Shown one piece after another: positions 1 through 8,466 of a stretch of 64,000 nt of DNA; position 1 is the first letter of the stretch, and every line of letters begins with the position of its first letter. Source of the DNA: Afifellaceae bacterium (GTDB lineage: Bacteria; Pseudomonadota; Alphaproteobacteria; Rhizobiales; Afifellaceae); the NCBI GenBank assembly GCA_028281235.1, contig JANQKG010000032.1, forward strand, positions 1 to 64,000, given 5' to 3'. Under the pieces are notes generated by a model that saw only the letters and a list, made by a program, of their open reading frames with translations, searched no databases and was not told the origin of the DNA. The translations under genes and the position numbers were made by a program.

Positions 1-102
1 AAACCGAGTGAAGCGAGGTTGTCCGGGACCCATAACCACCAAGTCGGCGTGGGTGTTCATGGGTCCCGGTCTCGGCCTGACGGCCGAACCGGGATGACAA
101 AC
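1..102 (-). repeat. Palindromic intergenic repeat, family A, copy 1 (cut by window edge)
   Basis: Read on the minus strand, this begins with TTTGTCATCCCGGTTCGG, continues through CCGAGACCGGGACCCATGAA and later GGTGGTTATGGGTCC. The same blocks in the same order occur on the plus strand at 36905-37047, so this is a dispersed repeat and not a gene. It lies downstream of rplI and may continue beyond the window. Confidence 0.75.
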
Positions 103-140
103 GCGAGGTTGGAGCGCGAGCGGAATGCGGGAAGGGGGCC

Positions 141-791
141 TCAGCCCGTTGGCGTGGCGTCGTCCTCGGCCGCGGCCTCTGGCGCGGCGGCCACGCCGCC
201 ATCATCCGCGGCCACACCCTCCGGCGGCTGATCGAAAACCTCCGCGGCGCCCTCCGCCGTTTCGTCGCCCTCGGCCGCTTCGTCAGCCTCAAGCAGCGCG
301 TCGGGCCGCGTCAAATCCTCGCCGCGCGCCTGCCGCTCCGCTTCGTCACTGGAGCGCGCCACGTTGATGGTGACGGCCACCTCCACCTCAGGATGGAGCG
401 TGATCATCACTTCGTGCATGCCGATGGTCTTGATCGCCCGGTCAAGGCGCACCTGCCGGCGCTCGATGGAGAACCCGGCCGCATCCGCCGTCTCCGCCAC
501 GTCGCGGGTGGCCACGGAGCCATAGAGCTGGCCCGTCTCGCCGGCTTGGCGGATGACGACAAAACTCTGCCCGCCGAGCTTCTCCGCCACGGCTTCGGCT
601 TCCTTGCGGGCTTCCAGGTTGCGCGCCTCAAGCTGCACCTTCTCGCGCTCAAAGCGCTGGCGGTTGGCGTCGTTGGCCCTGAGCGCCTTGCCCTGCGGCA
701 GGAGGAAGTTGCGCGCATAGCCGTCGCGCACGCGAACCACGTCGCCCATCTGGCCAAGCTTGGCGATGCGCTCCAACAAAATGACGTCCAT
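141..791 (-). CDS. rplI: 50S ribosomal protein L9
   Basis: Ribosomal protein L9 binds 23S rRNA near the L1 stalk and helps keep reading frame. The N-terminal domain (about residues 1-50) opens [19 protein letters not shown] and keeps the [14 protein letters not shown] block typical of L9; the second RNA-binding domain ends near residue 148. At 216 residues it is longer than the roughly 150 of E. coli L9: the last ~65 residues are a low-complexity Glu/Asp/Ala tail, an extension common in alphaproteobacterial L9. It is the third gene of rpsF-rpsR-rplI, but 177 bp containing a REP-type repeat separate it from rpsR, so rplI may be expressed somewhat differently from the first two genes. Confidence 0.97.
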   Translation of the reverse strand: MDVILLERIAKLGQMGDVVRVRDGYARNFLLPQGKALRANDANRQRFEREKVQLEARNLEARKEAEAVAEKLGGQSFVVIRQAGETGQLYGSVATRDVAETADAAGFSIERRQVRLDRAIKTIGMHEVMITLHPEVEVAVTINVARSSDEAERQARGEDLTRPDALLEADEAAEGDETAEGAAEVFDQPPEGVAADDGGVAAAPEAAAEDDATPTG

Positions 792-866
792 CTTTGTCTC
801 CTTGCTGTCCCACGATATGCGGTTAGGGGCGGCTCTCCGCCGTCCCAGCGTCAGTGGCTAATCCTG

Positions 867-948
867 CCCCGGATTGCGCTTCGCTCCATCCGGGCTACGT
901 CGCCCTGCGATTACGCGTAGCCCGCATGAAGCGTGAGCGAAATGGGGG
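867..948. repeat. REP-type bipartite palindrome, family B, copy 1
   Basis: Two palindromic units face each other. The first reads CCCCGGATTGCGCTTCGC to GGGCTACG (867-899); the second reads CGTAGCCCGCATGAAGCG (915-948). Each unit has GTAG next to an imperfect palindrome, the layout of REP elements mobilised by RAYT transposases. The same pair occurs in the opposite orientation at 37069-37150 and a single unit near 50194. This copy sits inside the rpsR-rplI gap. Confidence 0.75.
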
Positions 949-968
949 GCTTCGGGATCATGCCCTCC

Positions 969-1217
969 CTAGCTCACGACGTAGGGCAGGAGCCCGAGAA
1001 AGCGGGCGCGCTTGATGGCGCGTGCCAGTTCGCGCTGCTTCTTGGCGGAGACCGCCGTGATGCGCGAGGGCACGATCTTGCCGCGCTCGGAGATGTAGCG
1101 CTCCAGGAGCTTCACATCCTTGTAGTCGATCTTCGGCGCGCTGGGCGCGGAGAAGGGGCAGGTCTTGCGGCGGCGGTGGAACGGCCGGCGCGTCGGCAAT
1201 TGTGCAATATCAACCAC
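969..1217 (-). CDS. rpsR: 30S ribosomal protein S18
   Basis: S18 pairs with S6 on the platform of the small subunit. The 82-residue protein has the family core [20 protein letters not shown] followed by a [20 protein letters not shown] block and ends LGLLPYV. The start is a GTG at 1215-1217 that overlaps the end of rpsF by 8 bases, implying translational coupling, which suits two proteins that bind as a heterodimer. The N-terminal [14 protein letters not shown] stretch carries the conserved Cys-Pro seen in many S18 proteins. Confidence 0.97.
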   Translation of the reverse strand: MVDIAQLPTRRPFHRRRKTCPFSAPSAPKIDYKDVKLLERYISERGKIVPSRITAVSAKKQRELARAIKRARFLGLLPYVVS

Positions 1218-1605
1218 TGGCGGGCGCTCCTTCCTCGTCCTCGCGCCGGCGCTCGCGGTCGCGGCGGCGGCGCTCGTCGCGCTCCTTCTTCTGCATCTGC
1301 ACGGAAGGCTCTTCCTCCAGCCCCTCCACGCGGATAGTGAGGAAGCGCAGCACGTCCTCGTTGATGCCCATCTGGCGCTCCATCTCCGCCACCGCTTGAT
1401 GCGGCGCGTCGATATTCATCAGCGTGAAATGGGCCTTGCGGTTCTTCTTGATCCGGAAGGCGAGGCTCTTTAGCCCCCAATATTCGGTCTTGCCGATCGT
1501 GCCTTCGCCCGACTCAATCACACCCTTGAACTGCTCGACGAGTTCCTCAACGCGCTGCGAGGAGACGTCTTGCCGGGTGAGAAACACATGCTCGTAAAGT
1601 GCCAT
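1210..1605 (-). CDS. rpsF: 30S ribosomal protein S6
   Basis: S6 binds the central domain of 16S rRNA together with S18. The 131-residue protein begins [20 protein letters not shown] and contains [19 protein letters not shown] and [17 protein letters not shown], all characteristic of S6. Residues after about 105 form a highly charged Lys/Arg/Glu tail ([19 protein letters not shown]), longer than in E. coli, where the tail is polyglutamate. It is the first gene of the rpsF-rpsR-rplI operon, and an AAGGAAAGG Shine-Dalgarno stretch precedes the ATG. It is transcribed away from fabD. Confidence 0.97.
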   Translation of the reverse strand: MALYEHVFLTRQDVSSQRVEELVEQFKGVIESGEGTIGKTEYWGLKSLAFRIKKNRKAHFTLMNIDAPHQAVAEMERQMGINEDVLRFLTIRVEGLEEEPSVQMQKKERDERRRRDRERRREDEEGAPASG

Positions 1606-1939
1606 GTTGGCTTCAGCCTTTCCTTATGCGACCCGCCTTGGCGCGGAGCCTCGTCGAAGCCTCGATACGCGGCATATGCCGCGGAAAGGCTCGTGTGACG
1701 CCTTCGAGAGCGGAGACACCGGAAACCGGAGCAATCTTGCCGCTCCTGGCGCGCGCCCGAAAGCGCTCGTCTTTCCGTTCAGCCCCCGGCCGAAGCCGGT
1801 CGCGAAGCGCGCTATCTAGAGGGTTTGCGTAAAAAGTTCAACTCCGCCGGCGGGCCGCACGACCCACAGGCTGAGCCGCCGGCGGCTTGACTTCACGCAG
1901 CCGGACGGTGTGGATCGGCGCGCGGCAACAGGGTGTTTC
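1606..1939. promoter_or_regulatory. Divergent rpsF / fabD intergenic region with a perfect palindrome
   Basis: This 334-bp gap separates rpsF (minus) from fabD (plus) and must hold both promoters. It contains a perfect 16-bp palindrome, CGCGGCATATGCCGCG, at 1668-1683. That palindrome would lie in the rpsF 5' leader or promoter, where S6:S18 autoregulatory leaders occur in other bacteria, but I could not match the known S6:S18 leader fold. No coding sequence is convincing here. Confidence 0.45.
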
Positions 1940-2887
1940 ATGACAACAGCTTTTCTTTTTCCCGGCCAGGGCAGCCAGAGCGTCGGCATGGGCAAGGCTC
2001 TCGCCGACGCGATCCCAGCCGCCAAGGCCGTGTTCGACGAGGTCGACGAGGCGTTGGGCGAAAAATTGTCCGCCACAATCTTCGAGGGGCCACAGGACGC
2101 GCTGACGCGCACCCGCAATGCGCAGCCGGCTCTGATGGCGGTCTCCATGGCCACGCTGCGCGCACTTGAAGCGGACGGCGTGTCGATTGCGGAGCATGTC
2201 TCCTTCGTTGCCGGTCACTCGCTTGGCGAATATTCCGCGCTGGCCGCCGCCGGCAGCCTCACGATCGGCGATACGGCGCGGCTTCTGCGCGCGCGCGGCG
2301 AGGCCATGCAGAAGGCCGTGCCGGAGGGCCAGGGCGCCATGGCCGCACTTCTCGGGCTTGATTTGGACGCCGCCGCCGCCGTCGCGTGCCAGGCGGCCAC
2401 CGCCGATGAGGTCTGCGAGATCGCCAACGACAACGCGCCGGGCCAAGTCGTCGTTTCGGGGCACGCATCGGCAATCGCGCGCGCAACGGAGATCGCCAAG
2501 GAGAAGGGCGCGCGGCGCGCCATGATGCTCCCCGTCTCCGCGCCATTCCATTGCGCGCTGATGGAGCCGGCAGCGGAGGTCATGGCCAATGCGCTCGCCG
2601 GCGTTCACATCCATGCGCCGGCCGTGCCGCTGATCGCCAATGTGCTGGCGGTGCCCATCACCGACCCGACACAGATTCGCCAGCACCTCGTGGAGCAGGT
2701 CACCGGCACCGTCCGCTGGCGAGAATCGATGGAATGGCTCGGCGCCAACGGCGTTGACCGCGTGGCGGAGATCGGCGCGGGCAAGGTGCTGACCGGCATG
2801 GCCAAACGCATGCTGCCCGATGCGGCGGCAAGCACGGCCGGCACGCCGGAGGAGGTTGCGGCCCTGGCGGCGTTACTGTTGGATTAG
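1940..2887 (+). CDS. fabD: Malonyl-CoA:ACP S-malonyltransferase
   Basis: FabD transfers malonyl from CoA to acyl carrier protein, supplying the extender unit for type II fatty acid synthesis. The protein (315 residues) starts MTTAFLFPGQGSQSVGMGKA, has the GHSLGEYSALAA nucleophile elbow with the catalytic Ser, and the VSAPFHC block carrying the catalytic His. I chose the ATG at 1940 because homologues begin at TAFLFPGQGSQ; ten upstream in-frame codons from 1910 have no family similarity. It heads fabD-fabG-acpP-fabF, the usual alphaproteobacterial order, and is followed by fabG after 8 bases. Confidence 0.97.
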   Translation: MTTAFLFPGQGSQSVGMGKALADAIPAAKAVFDEVDEALGEKLSATIFEGPQDALTRTRNAQPALMAVSMATLRALEADGVSIAEHVSFVAGHSLGEYSALAAAGSLTIGDTARLLRARGEAMQKAVPEGQGAMAALLGLDLDAAAAVACQAATADEVCEIANDNAPGQVVVSGHASAIARATEIAKEKGARRAMMLPVSAPFHCALMEPAAEVMANALAGVHIHAPAVPLIANVLAVPITDPTQIRQHLVEQVTGTVRWRESMEWLGANGVDRVAEIGAGKVLTGMAKRMLPDAAASTAGTPEEVAALAALLLD

Positions 2888-2895
2888 GAGGCGGC

Positions 2896-3633
2896 ATGTT
2901 CAATCTGGAGGGCAGACGTGCCCTGATCACCGGTGCAAGCGGCGGCATTGGCAGCGCCATCGCCGAGGCGCTGCACGCGCAAGGCGCGGCGGTGACGTTA
3001 TCCGGCACACGCATAGAGGCCCTTGAGGCGCTGAAGGCGAAGCTCGGCGACCGCGCTCATGTCGCCGCGGCCAATCTCTCCGACCCCGTCTCCGTCGATG
3101 CGCTGGTGCCGGAGGCGGAGACGCAGATGGGCGGCCTCGACGTCCTCGTCAACAATGCCGGCTTGACCCGCGACGGCCTCGCCATGCGCATGAAGGACGA
3201 AGACTGGGAGATCGTGCTCCGCGTCAATCTGGAGGCAGCGTTCCGCCTGGCGCGCGCGGCGCTTCGCGGCATGATGCGGCAGCGTTTCGGCCGCATCATC
3301 GGCGTCACGTCGGTTGTGGGCGTGACCGGCAATGCCGGCCAGGCCAATTATGCCGCCTCAAAGGCCGGAATGATCGGCATGTCCAAGGCGTTGGCCCAGG
3401 AGGTCGCAAGCCGCGGCATTACGGTGAATTGCGTGGCGCCCGGCTTCATCGAAAGCGCCATGACCGATGCGCTCAACGACAAGCAGCGCGAGGCGGCACT
3501 CGCTGCCGTGCCGGCCGGCCGGCTCGGAGCGGGCGCCGACGTTGCTGCGGCGGTCGCCTATCTCGCCAGCGACGAGGCCGCCTATGTCACCGGCCAGACG
3601 CTGCACGTGAACGGCGGCATGGCGATGATCTGA
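2896..3633 (+). CDS. fabG: 3-oxoacyl-ACP reductase
   Basis: FabG reduces 3-oxoacyl-ACP to 3-hydroxyacyl-ACP with NADPH. The 245-residue protein is a classical short-chain dehydrogenase: TGASGGIG nucleotide-binding turn near residue 12, NNAG near residue 85, and a catalytic Ser, Tyr-x-x-x-Lys set in TSVVGVTGNAGQANYAASK. It ends with the tetramer-interface motif YVTGQTLHVNGGMAMI. A strong AGGAGG precedes the ATG, 8 bp after fabD. Membership in the fab cluster, next to acpP, makes the assignment to fatty acid synthesis firm rather than generic SDR. Confidence 0.97.
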   Translation: MFNLEGRRALITGASGGIGSAIAEALHAQGAAVTLSGTRIEALEALKAKLGDRAHVAAANLSDPVSVDALVPEAETQMGGLDVLVNNAGLTRDGLAMRMKDEDWEIVLRVNLEAAFRLARAALRGMMRQRFGRIIGVTSVVGVTGNAGQANYAASKAGMIGMSKALAQEVASRGITVNCVAPGFIESAMTDALNDKQREAALAAVPAGRLGAGADVAAAVAYLASDEAAYVTGQTLHVNGGMAMI

Positions 3634-3825
3634 GTGGGGCCCACCGCGGCACGAAACTGCCGCATCGGCGGGCTTTTGGCGTGGCGTCGCGGCTGCTGGC
3701 CAAGCCGCCGGAAACGTGATAACGACCCGCGCCAACGCCCTCCCGCAGCCTGCTGTCACCGCCGGCGCCGGCTCGGCTTCACATCTGTATGTGGGTCCCG
3801 TACGATCCTGAACGAGGAATAGATT

Positions 3826-4068
3826 ATGAGCGACAACAGCATCGAGGCGCGCGTCAAGAAGATCGTCGTTGAGCATCTCGGCGTAGAAGAGGACAAGGTC
3901 AGCAAAGACGCGAGTTTTATCGACGACCTCGGCGCCGACAGCCTGGATACGGTTGAGCTCGTTATGGCGTTTGAGGAGGAATTCAGCGTCGAGATTCCCG
4001 ACGATGCGGCCGAAACCATCCTGACCGTCGGCGACGCGGTGACGTTCCTGGAGAAAAACACGGCCTAG
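3826..4068 (+). CDS. acpP: Acyl carrier protein
   Basis: The 80-residue acidic protein carries growing acyl chains on a 4'-phosphopantetheine arm. The attachment Ser is Ser39 in [13 protein letters not shown], the canonical AcpP motif. GAGGAA precedes the ATG. The 192-bp gap from fabG is the largest in this cluster, which suggests a separate acpP promoter, in keeping with the much higher protein demand for ACP. The downstream gene is its partner condensing enzyme fabF, 18 bp away. Confidence 0.98.
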   Translation: MSDNSIEARVKKIVVEHLGVEEDKVSKDASFIDDLGADSLDTVELVMAFEEEFSVEIPDDAAETILTVGDAVTFLEKNTA

Positions 4069-4086
4069 CGGCGGAAGTTCCGTATC

Positions 4087-5346
4087 ATGCGGCGTGTCGT
4101 CGTCACCGGGCTGGGCATGGTGGCGCCGCTCGGCAGCGGCGTTGAAGCCAATTGGTCGCGCCTGATCGCCGGGGAGAACGGCGCATCCCGCGTTGCCGAT
4201 TTCGATGTCTCCGACCTTCCCGCGCAGATCGCCTGCCGCATTCCGCGCGGTGACGGATCGAACGGCACGTTCAATCCCGACTCAGCCATGGAGCCGAAGG
4301 AGCAGCGCAGGGTCGACGATTTCATCATCTTCGGCGTGGCCGCGGCCGATGAGGCGCTGGCTGATTCCGGCTGGGAGCCGAAATCGGACGAGGAGCGCTA
4401 CACGACCGGCGTGCTCTTCGGGTCCGGCATCGGCGGCATCGACGGCATCGTGGACGCCGGGATCACGCTCCACGAGAAGGGTCCGCGGCGTATTTCGCCG
4501 TTCTTCATTCCCGGGCGGCTGATCAACCTGGCGTCCGGCTATATCTCCATCAAGCACGGGCTGAAGGGCCCGAACCATGCCGTCGTCACGGCTTGCTCCA
4601 CGGGCGCACATGCGATCGGCGACGCCGCACGGCTGATCGCACTGGGCGACGCCGACGTGATGGTCGCCGGCGGCACGGAATCGCCGGTCTGCCGGATATC
4701 GCTTGCCGGCTTTGCCGCCTGCCGCGCGTTGTCCACCGGCTTCAACGACGCGCCGGAAAAGGCCTCACGGCCGTACGACAAGGACCGCGACGGCTTCGTT
4801 ATGGGCGAGGGCGCCGGCGCTGTGGTGCTGGAGGAGCTTGAGCACGCCAAGGCGCGCGGCGCCAAAATATACGGCGAGGTGATTGGCTACGGCCTGTCGG
4901 GCGACGCCTTTCACATCACCGCGCCGGAGGAGACCGGCGACGGGGCCTATCGCTGCATGCGCGCCGCGCTGAAACGTGCCGAACTCGATCCCTCCGAGAT
5001 CGATTACGTCAACGCCCACGGCACCTCCACGCCGCTTGGCGATGAGATTGAGCTGGGCGCCGTTGAGCGGGTCATGGGCAATGCCGCCGGCGCGCTCACC
5101 ATGTCGTCCACCAAGTCTGCGGTCGGGCACCTATTGGGCGCCGCCGGGGCGGTTGAAGCGATCTTCTGCTTGCTCGCCATCCGCGACAATGTCGTGCCGC
5201 CGACGCTGAACCTCGACAATCCGTCGGTGGAGACCCCGGTCGACCTTGTGCCGCTGAAGGCCAAGGAAAAGCAGATCGATACGGTGCTTTCCAACTCCTT
5301 TGGTTTTGGCGGCACCAACGCGTCGCTGGTCTTCCGGCGCGTGTGA
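4087..5346 (+). CDS. fabF: 3-oxoacyl-ACP synthase II
   Basis: FabF condenses acyl-ACP with malonyl-ACP, elongating the fatty acid chain (KAS II). The 419-residue protein shows the thiolase-fold triad: Cys in VTACSTGAHAIG, His in NAHGTSTPLGD, and His in AVGHLLGAAGAVE. It ends with the Gly-rich SNSFGFGGTNASLVF. The start MRRVVVTGLGMVAPLG is standard for the family. It lies directly behind acpP. Confidence 0.98.
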   Translation: MRRVVVTGLGMVAPLGSGVEANWSRLIAGENGASRVADFDVSDLPAQIACRIPRGDGSNGTFNPDSAMEPKEQRRVDDFIIFGVAAADEALADSGWEPKSDEERYTTGVLFGSGIGGIDGIVDAGITLHEKGPRRISPFFIPGRLINLASGYISIKHGLKGPNHAVVTACSTGAHAIGDAARLIALGDADVMVAGGTESPVCRISLAGFAACRALSTGFNDAPEKASRPYDKDRDGFVMGEGAGAVVLEELEHAKARGAKIYGEVIGYGLSGDAFHITAPEETGDGAYRCMRAALKRAELDPSEIDYVNAHGTSTPLGDEIELGAVERVMGNAAGALTMSSTKSAVGHLLGAAGAVEAIFCLLAIRDNVVPPTLNLDNPSVETPVDLVPLKAKEKQIDTVLSNSFGFGGTNASLVFRRV

Positions 5347-5412
5347 CGCATGCCGTGTGAGTTGCCGCGCGCGCGGCGAGATGCTTGAACGCGGTAAACA
5401 GCAAACGAGCGA

Positions 5413-6690
5413 ATGGCCAGACAACGCAATCGCCCCGGCGACTACGACCCACCGGACATGCCGGCCGTGTCGCCGCTGGACATGCCTGTGGAGGGGGAGG
5501 AGCTCCTAGAGCAGCCCCAGCGCCGCCGTATCGCGCCCAAGAGCCCGCGCCAGGTCTTGCAGCCGGAGGCCGCGCCTCCGCCTCCGCCGCGTTCTCAAAA
5601 GGCTCGCCACCCGCTCGTCGTGGTTCTGAACTTCTTCGTAATGGTCGCCGTGCTGATCGTGCTCAGTGCGGCCGGCGCCTTCTATTTCGGCAGCCGGCAG
5701 TTCGACGGCCAGGGTCCGCTGACGGAAACCACCAGCGTGCTCATCCAACCGGGCGCCGGTCTGGACACCATTTCCAATCTGCTGTCGCGGCAGAATGTCA
5801 TCGAAAGCGAGTTCATCTTCTCCGCTGCGGTGCGGGTTTTCGGCTCAGAAAGCGATCTGAAGGCGGGCGAGTACCTGTTTCAGCCAGGCGTCAGCATGCG
5901 TGAGGTGCTCGACGATCTGGTGTCCGGACGCTCCGTCCTGCACGCCATCACCTTTCCTGAAGGATTGACGAGCCAGCAGATCGTCGACCGCCTGTTGCTC
6001 GATCCGATCCTGACCGGCGAAATCGCCGAGCTGCCGCCGGAAGGCTCGCTGATGCCCGACACCTACAAGTTCACCCGCGGCGCCACGCGCCAGCAGATGA
6101 TCGATCAGATGATGCGCATGCAGGAGCGGGCTGTCGCGGACATCTGGGCGCGCCGGGTGCCGGGCCTGCCGGTCGAGACGCCGGAGGAATTCGTCACGCT
6201 TGCTTCGATCGTGGAAAAGGAGACCGGACGGGCGGATGAGCGGCCGCGCGTGGCCGGCGTCTTCATCAACCGCTTGAACCAGGGCATGCGGCTCGATTCC
6301 GACCCGACCATCATCTACGGCATCTACGGCAGCGCCGGGCCGCCGTCGGGCCACGTCATCCTGCGTTCGGAGATAGACAAAAAGACGGAGTACAACACCT
6401 ATCATTTCACCGGCCTCCCGCCCGGGCCGATCGCCAATCCGGGCCGCGCAGCGCTTGAAGCTGTAGCCAACCCGTCGCGCACGGACGAGCTTTTCTTCGT
6501 CGCCGACGGCACCGGCGGGCACGCGTTCGCCTCTACATTGGATGAGCACAATCGCAACGTGGCGCGGTGGCGTCAGATCGAGGCGGAACGGCGTGCGGCA
6601 GCGGAGGCCGCGGAAGCTGAGGCGGCCGAAGCGGCAGAGGCGGGGGCCGCCGAGGAGGGGACCGGCGGCGCCGAGGAAGCCGCGGAGTAG
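5413..6690 (+). CDS. mltG: Endolytic murein transglycosylase MltG
   Basis: MltG cuts nascent glycan strands in the periplasm and is thought to end peptidoglycan polymerisation. The 425-residue protein has a Pro/Arg-rich cytoplasmic N-terminus, one membrane segment near residues 65-85 (VVVLNFFVMVAVLIVLSAAG), a LysM-like region, and the YceG catalytic domain with the Glu in LASIVEKETG and the conserved GLPPGPIANPG. The last ~30 residues are an Ala/Glu tail without known role. Its place between fabF and yicC is conserved among alphaproteobacteria. Confidence 0.95.
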   Translation: MARQRNRPGDYDPPDMPAVSPLDMPVEGEELLEQPQRRRIAPKSPRQVLQPEAAPPPPPRSQKARHPLVVVLNFFVMVAVLIVLSAAGAFYFGSRQFDGQGPLTETTSVLIQPGAGLDTISNLLSRQNVIESEFIFSAAVRVFGSESDLKAGEYLFQPGVSMREVLDDLVSGRSVLHAITFPEGLTSQQIVDRLLLDPILTGEIAELPPEGSLMPDTYKFTRGATRQQMIDQMMRMQERAVADIWARRVPGLPVETPEEFVTLASIVEKETGRADERPRVAGVFINRLNQGMRLDSDPTIIYGIYGSAGPPSGHVILRSEIDKKTEYNTYHFTGLPPGPIANPGRAALEAVANPSRTDELFFVADGTGGHAFASTLDEHNRNVARWRQIEAERRAAAEAAEAEAAEAAEAGAAEEGTGGAEEAAE

Positions 6691-6772
6691 CAAGCCGGTC
6701 CACAGGCGCCGGTGGCCTGCGGTTGACCGGCCCGGCCGAATCGATGGCTCTGCCAAAAACCACCGGTGAACG

Positions 6773-7660
6773 ATGTCGCTGTCCAGCATGACCGGCTTTG
6801 CCCGCATCTCTTTTGAGGTGGACGAGGCGAAGTTCACTTGGGAGCTGAAGAGCGTGAACGCGCGCGGCCTGGAGATGCGCGTTCGGCTGCCGCCCGGCTT
6901 CGATCGCTTGGAAAGCGACGCGCGCGCCTTGGTGCGCCGCGAAGTCGGGCGCGGAAGCTGTTTCCTCGTCCTGCAAAGGGACGCCGGCAAAGCACGCACC
7001 GAACTCAGCGTGAATGAGGACGCGCTGGCTCTGGTTGTCGCCGCCGCGCGGCGCCTGTCAGCCGTGGAGGGCATCACCGCGCCGACCGCCGACGGCCTTC
7101 TCGCCATCCCCGGTGTGCTGCAGGACACCGGCGCGCCGCTCGACGAAGAGGCATTGGAACGCCGCGACGCCGCGATCCTCAAGGCGCTCGCCGAGGCGCT
7201 CACGGCCCTCGTTGCGGCGCGGCTTGAGGAGGGTAAGCGGCTTGCCGCCGTACTTGAGGATCAGCTTGCCGCGATTGAGCGCATGGTGGAGGAGGCCTCG
7301 GATGTTTCGGCCGAAGCACCGGAGGCTCTGAAAGCGCGCATCCGCGAGCAGGTTGCGCTCCTGACGGAGGAAAAGAACGGCCTCACGCCGGAGCGCCTCC
7401 ATCAGGAGGCCGTGCTCGCCGCCACACGCGCCGACGTGCGCGAGGAACTCGACCGGCTCCGCTCCCACATCGCCGGCGCGCGGGAGATGATCGATACCGG
7501 CGGCGCGGTCGGCCGCCGCCTTGATTTCCTGGCTCAGGAATTCAACCGCGAAGCCAATACGTTGTGCTCAAAGGCGTTTGACCGCAGATTGACGGCTCTC
7601 GGGCTGGAGTTGAAAGCGACCATCGACCAGTTCCGCGAACAGGTGCAGAATTTGGCATGA
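6773..7660 (+). CDS. YicC/YloC family endoribonuclease
   Basis: The protein (295 residues) belongs to the YicC family, members of which have been reported to act as endoribonucleases. The family signature [12 protein letters not shown] is at the N-terminus, [17 protein letters not shown] follows, and the C-terminal domain has [20 protein letters not shown] and ends [25 protein letters not shown]. It overlaps gmk by four bases (ATGA at 7657-7660), so the two are translationally coupled; the yicC-gmk pairing is widespread. Confidence 0.92.
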   Translation: MSLSSMTGFARISFEVDEAKFTWELKSVNARGLEMRVRLPPGFDRLESDARALVRREVGRGSCFLVLQRDAGKARTELSVNEDALALVVAAARRLSAVEGITAPTADGLLAIPGVLQDTGAPLDEEALERRDAAILKALAEALTALVAARLEEGKRLAAVLEDQLAAIERMVEEASDVSAEAPEALKARIREQVALLTEEKNGLTPERLHQEAVLAATRADVREELDRLRSHIAGAREMIDTGGAVGRRLDFLAQEFNREANTLCSKAFDRRLTALGLELKATIDQFREQVQNLA

Positions 7661-8466
7661 GCACCGACCCGATTCAGCTTTCCCGCAGGGGGCTGATGCT
7701 CGTCCTGTCCTCGCCGTCGGGCGCCGGCAAGTCGACGCTGGCAAGGCTGCTTCTGTCGGAGGAGCGGGAGCTGATCCTCTCTATCTCCGTCACCACGCGC
7801 CAGCGGCGGCCGAGCGAAGTCGACGGGCAGCACTATCACTTCATTGGTGAGCCGGCTTTCCTGCGCATGCGCGACAACGGCGAGCTGCTGGAATCCGCTG
7901 AGGTGCACGGCAATTATTACGGCACGCCGCGCGAGCCGGTGGAAACGGCGCTCGCGGAGGGCCGGGACGTGCTCTTTGACATCGATTGGCAGGGGACCGA
8001 GCAGCTTGCCGCAAACGAGTCCCTGTCCGGCGACTTGGTTCGCGTCTTCGTTCTGCCGCCTAATTTCAGCGAGTTGAAGGCGCGGCTGGAGCGCCGCGCG
8101 GAGGACAGCACCGACACGATCAAGAAGCGGCTCGGCAATTCGCGCACTGAGATCGGCAAGTGGACGCAGTACGACTACGTCATCGTCAACGAGGATCTCG
8201 GCGAGACCTTCCCCATGCTGCGGGCGATCCTCAGGGCGGAACGAATGCGGCGCGAGCGGGTCGTCGGGCTTTCGGAGTTTGTCGACGGCTTGCTTCAACA
8301 GGCCGGCGAGATGATTGAGGGGCCTGCATCAGCCGCAGCGGAGCCCATTGCGGAACCCGTCGCGGAGCCCGGATCAACTCCCGACGCGGAGCCCGGATCA
8401 ACTCCCGACGCGGAGCCCGTCGGCGAGCCTGCCGTGGAGCCCGGCGAAGAGGGCAGCGAGCCTTAG
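7657..8466 (+). CDS. gmk: Guanylate kinase with Pro/Glu-rich C-terminal extension
   Basis: Gmk phosphorylates GMP to GDP with ATP. It has a P-loop [11 protein letters not shown] near residue 20, the GMP-binding [19 protein letters not shown], and the lid region. The family usually ends near residue 210; here about 50 more residues form an acidic proline-rich tail with repeated AEPGSTPD units encoded by two copies of a 24-bp tandem repeat (8362-8385 and 8386-8409). The tail's coding DNA overlaps the 3' end of the convergent rsmA by 69 bp. The kinase assignment is firm; the tail's role is unknown. Confidence 0.95.
   Translation: MSTDPIQLSRRGLMLVLSSPSGAGKSTLARLLLSEERELILSISVTTRQRRPSEVDGQHYHFIGEPAFLRMRDNGELLESAEVHGNYYGTPREPVETALAEGRDVLFDIDWQGTEQLAANESLSGDLVRVFVLPPNFSELKARLERRAEDSTDTIKKRLGNSRTEIGKWTQYDYVIVNEDLGETFPMLRAILRAERMRRERVVGLSEFVDGLLQQAGEMIEGPASAAAEPIAEPVAEPGSTPDAEPGSTPDAEPVGEPAVEPGEEGSEP
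8362..8409. repeat. 24-bp tandem repeat in the gmk tail
   Basis: Two identical 24-bp units start GCGGAGCCCGGATCAACTC, and a third partial unit (GCGGAGCCCG) follows at 8410. They encode the repeated peptide AEPGSTPD. The second copy overlaps the end of rsmA on the other strand. Confidence 0.9.

Noticed and set aside
5845..7203. 452-codon minus-strand frame opposite mltG and yicC
   Set aside because: Crosses two genes with clear motifs on the other strand; Arg/Ser-rich, no domain.
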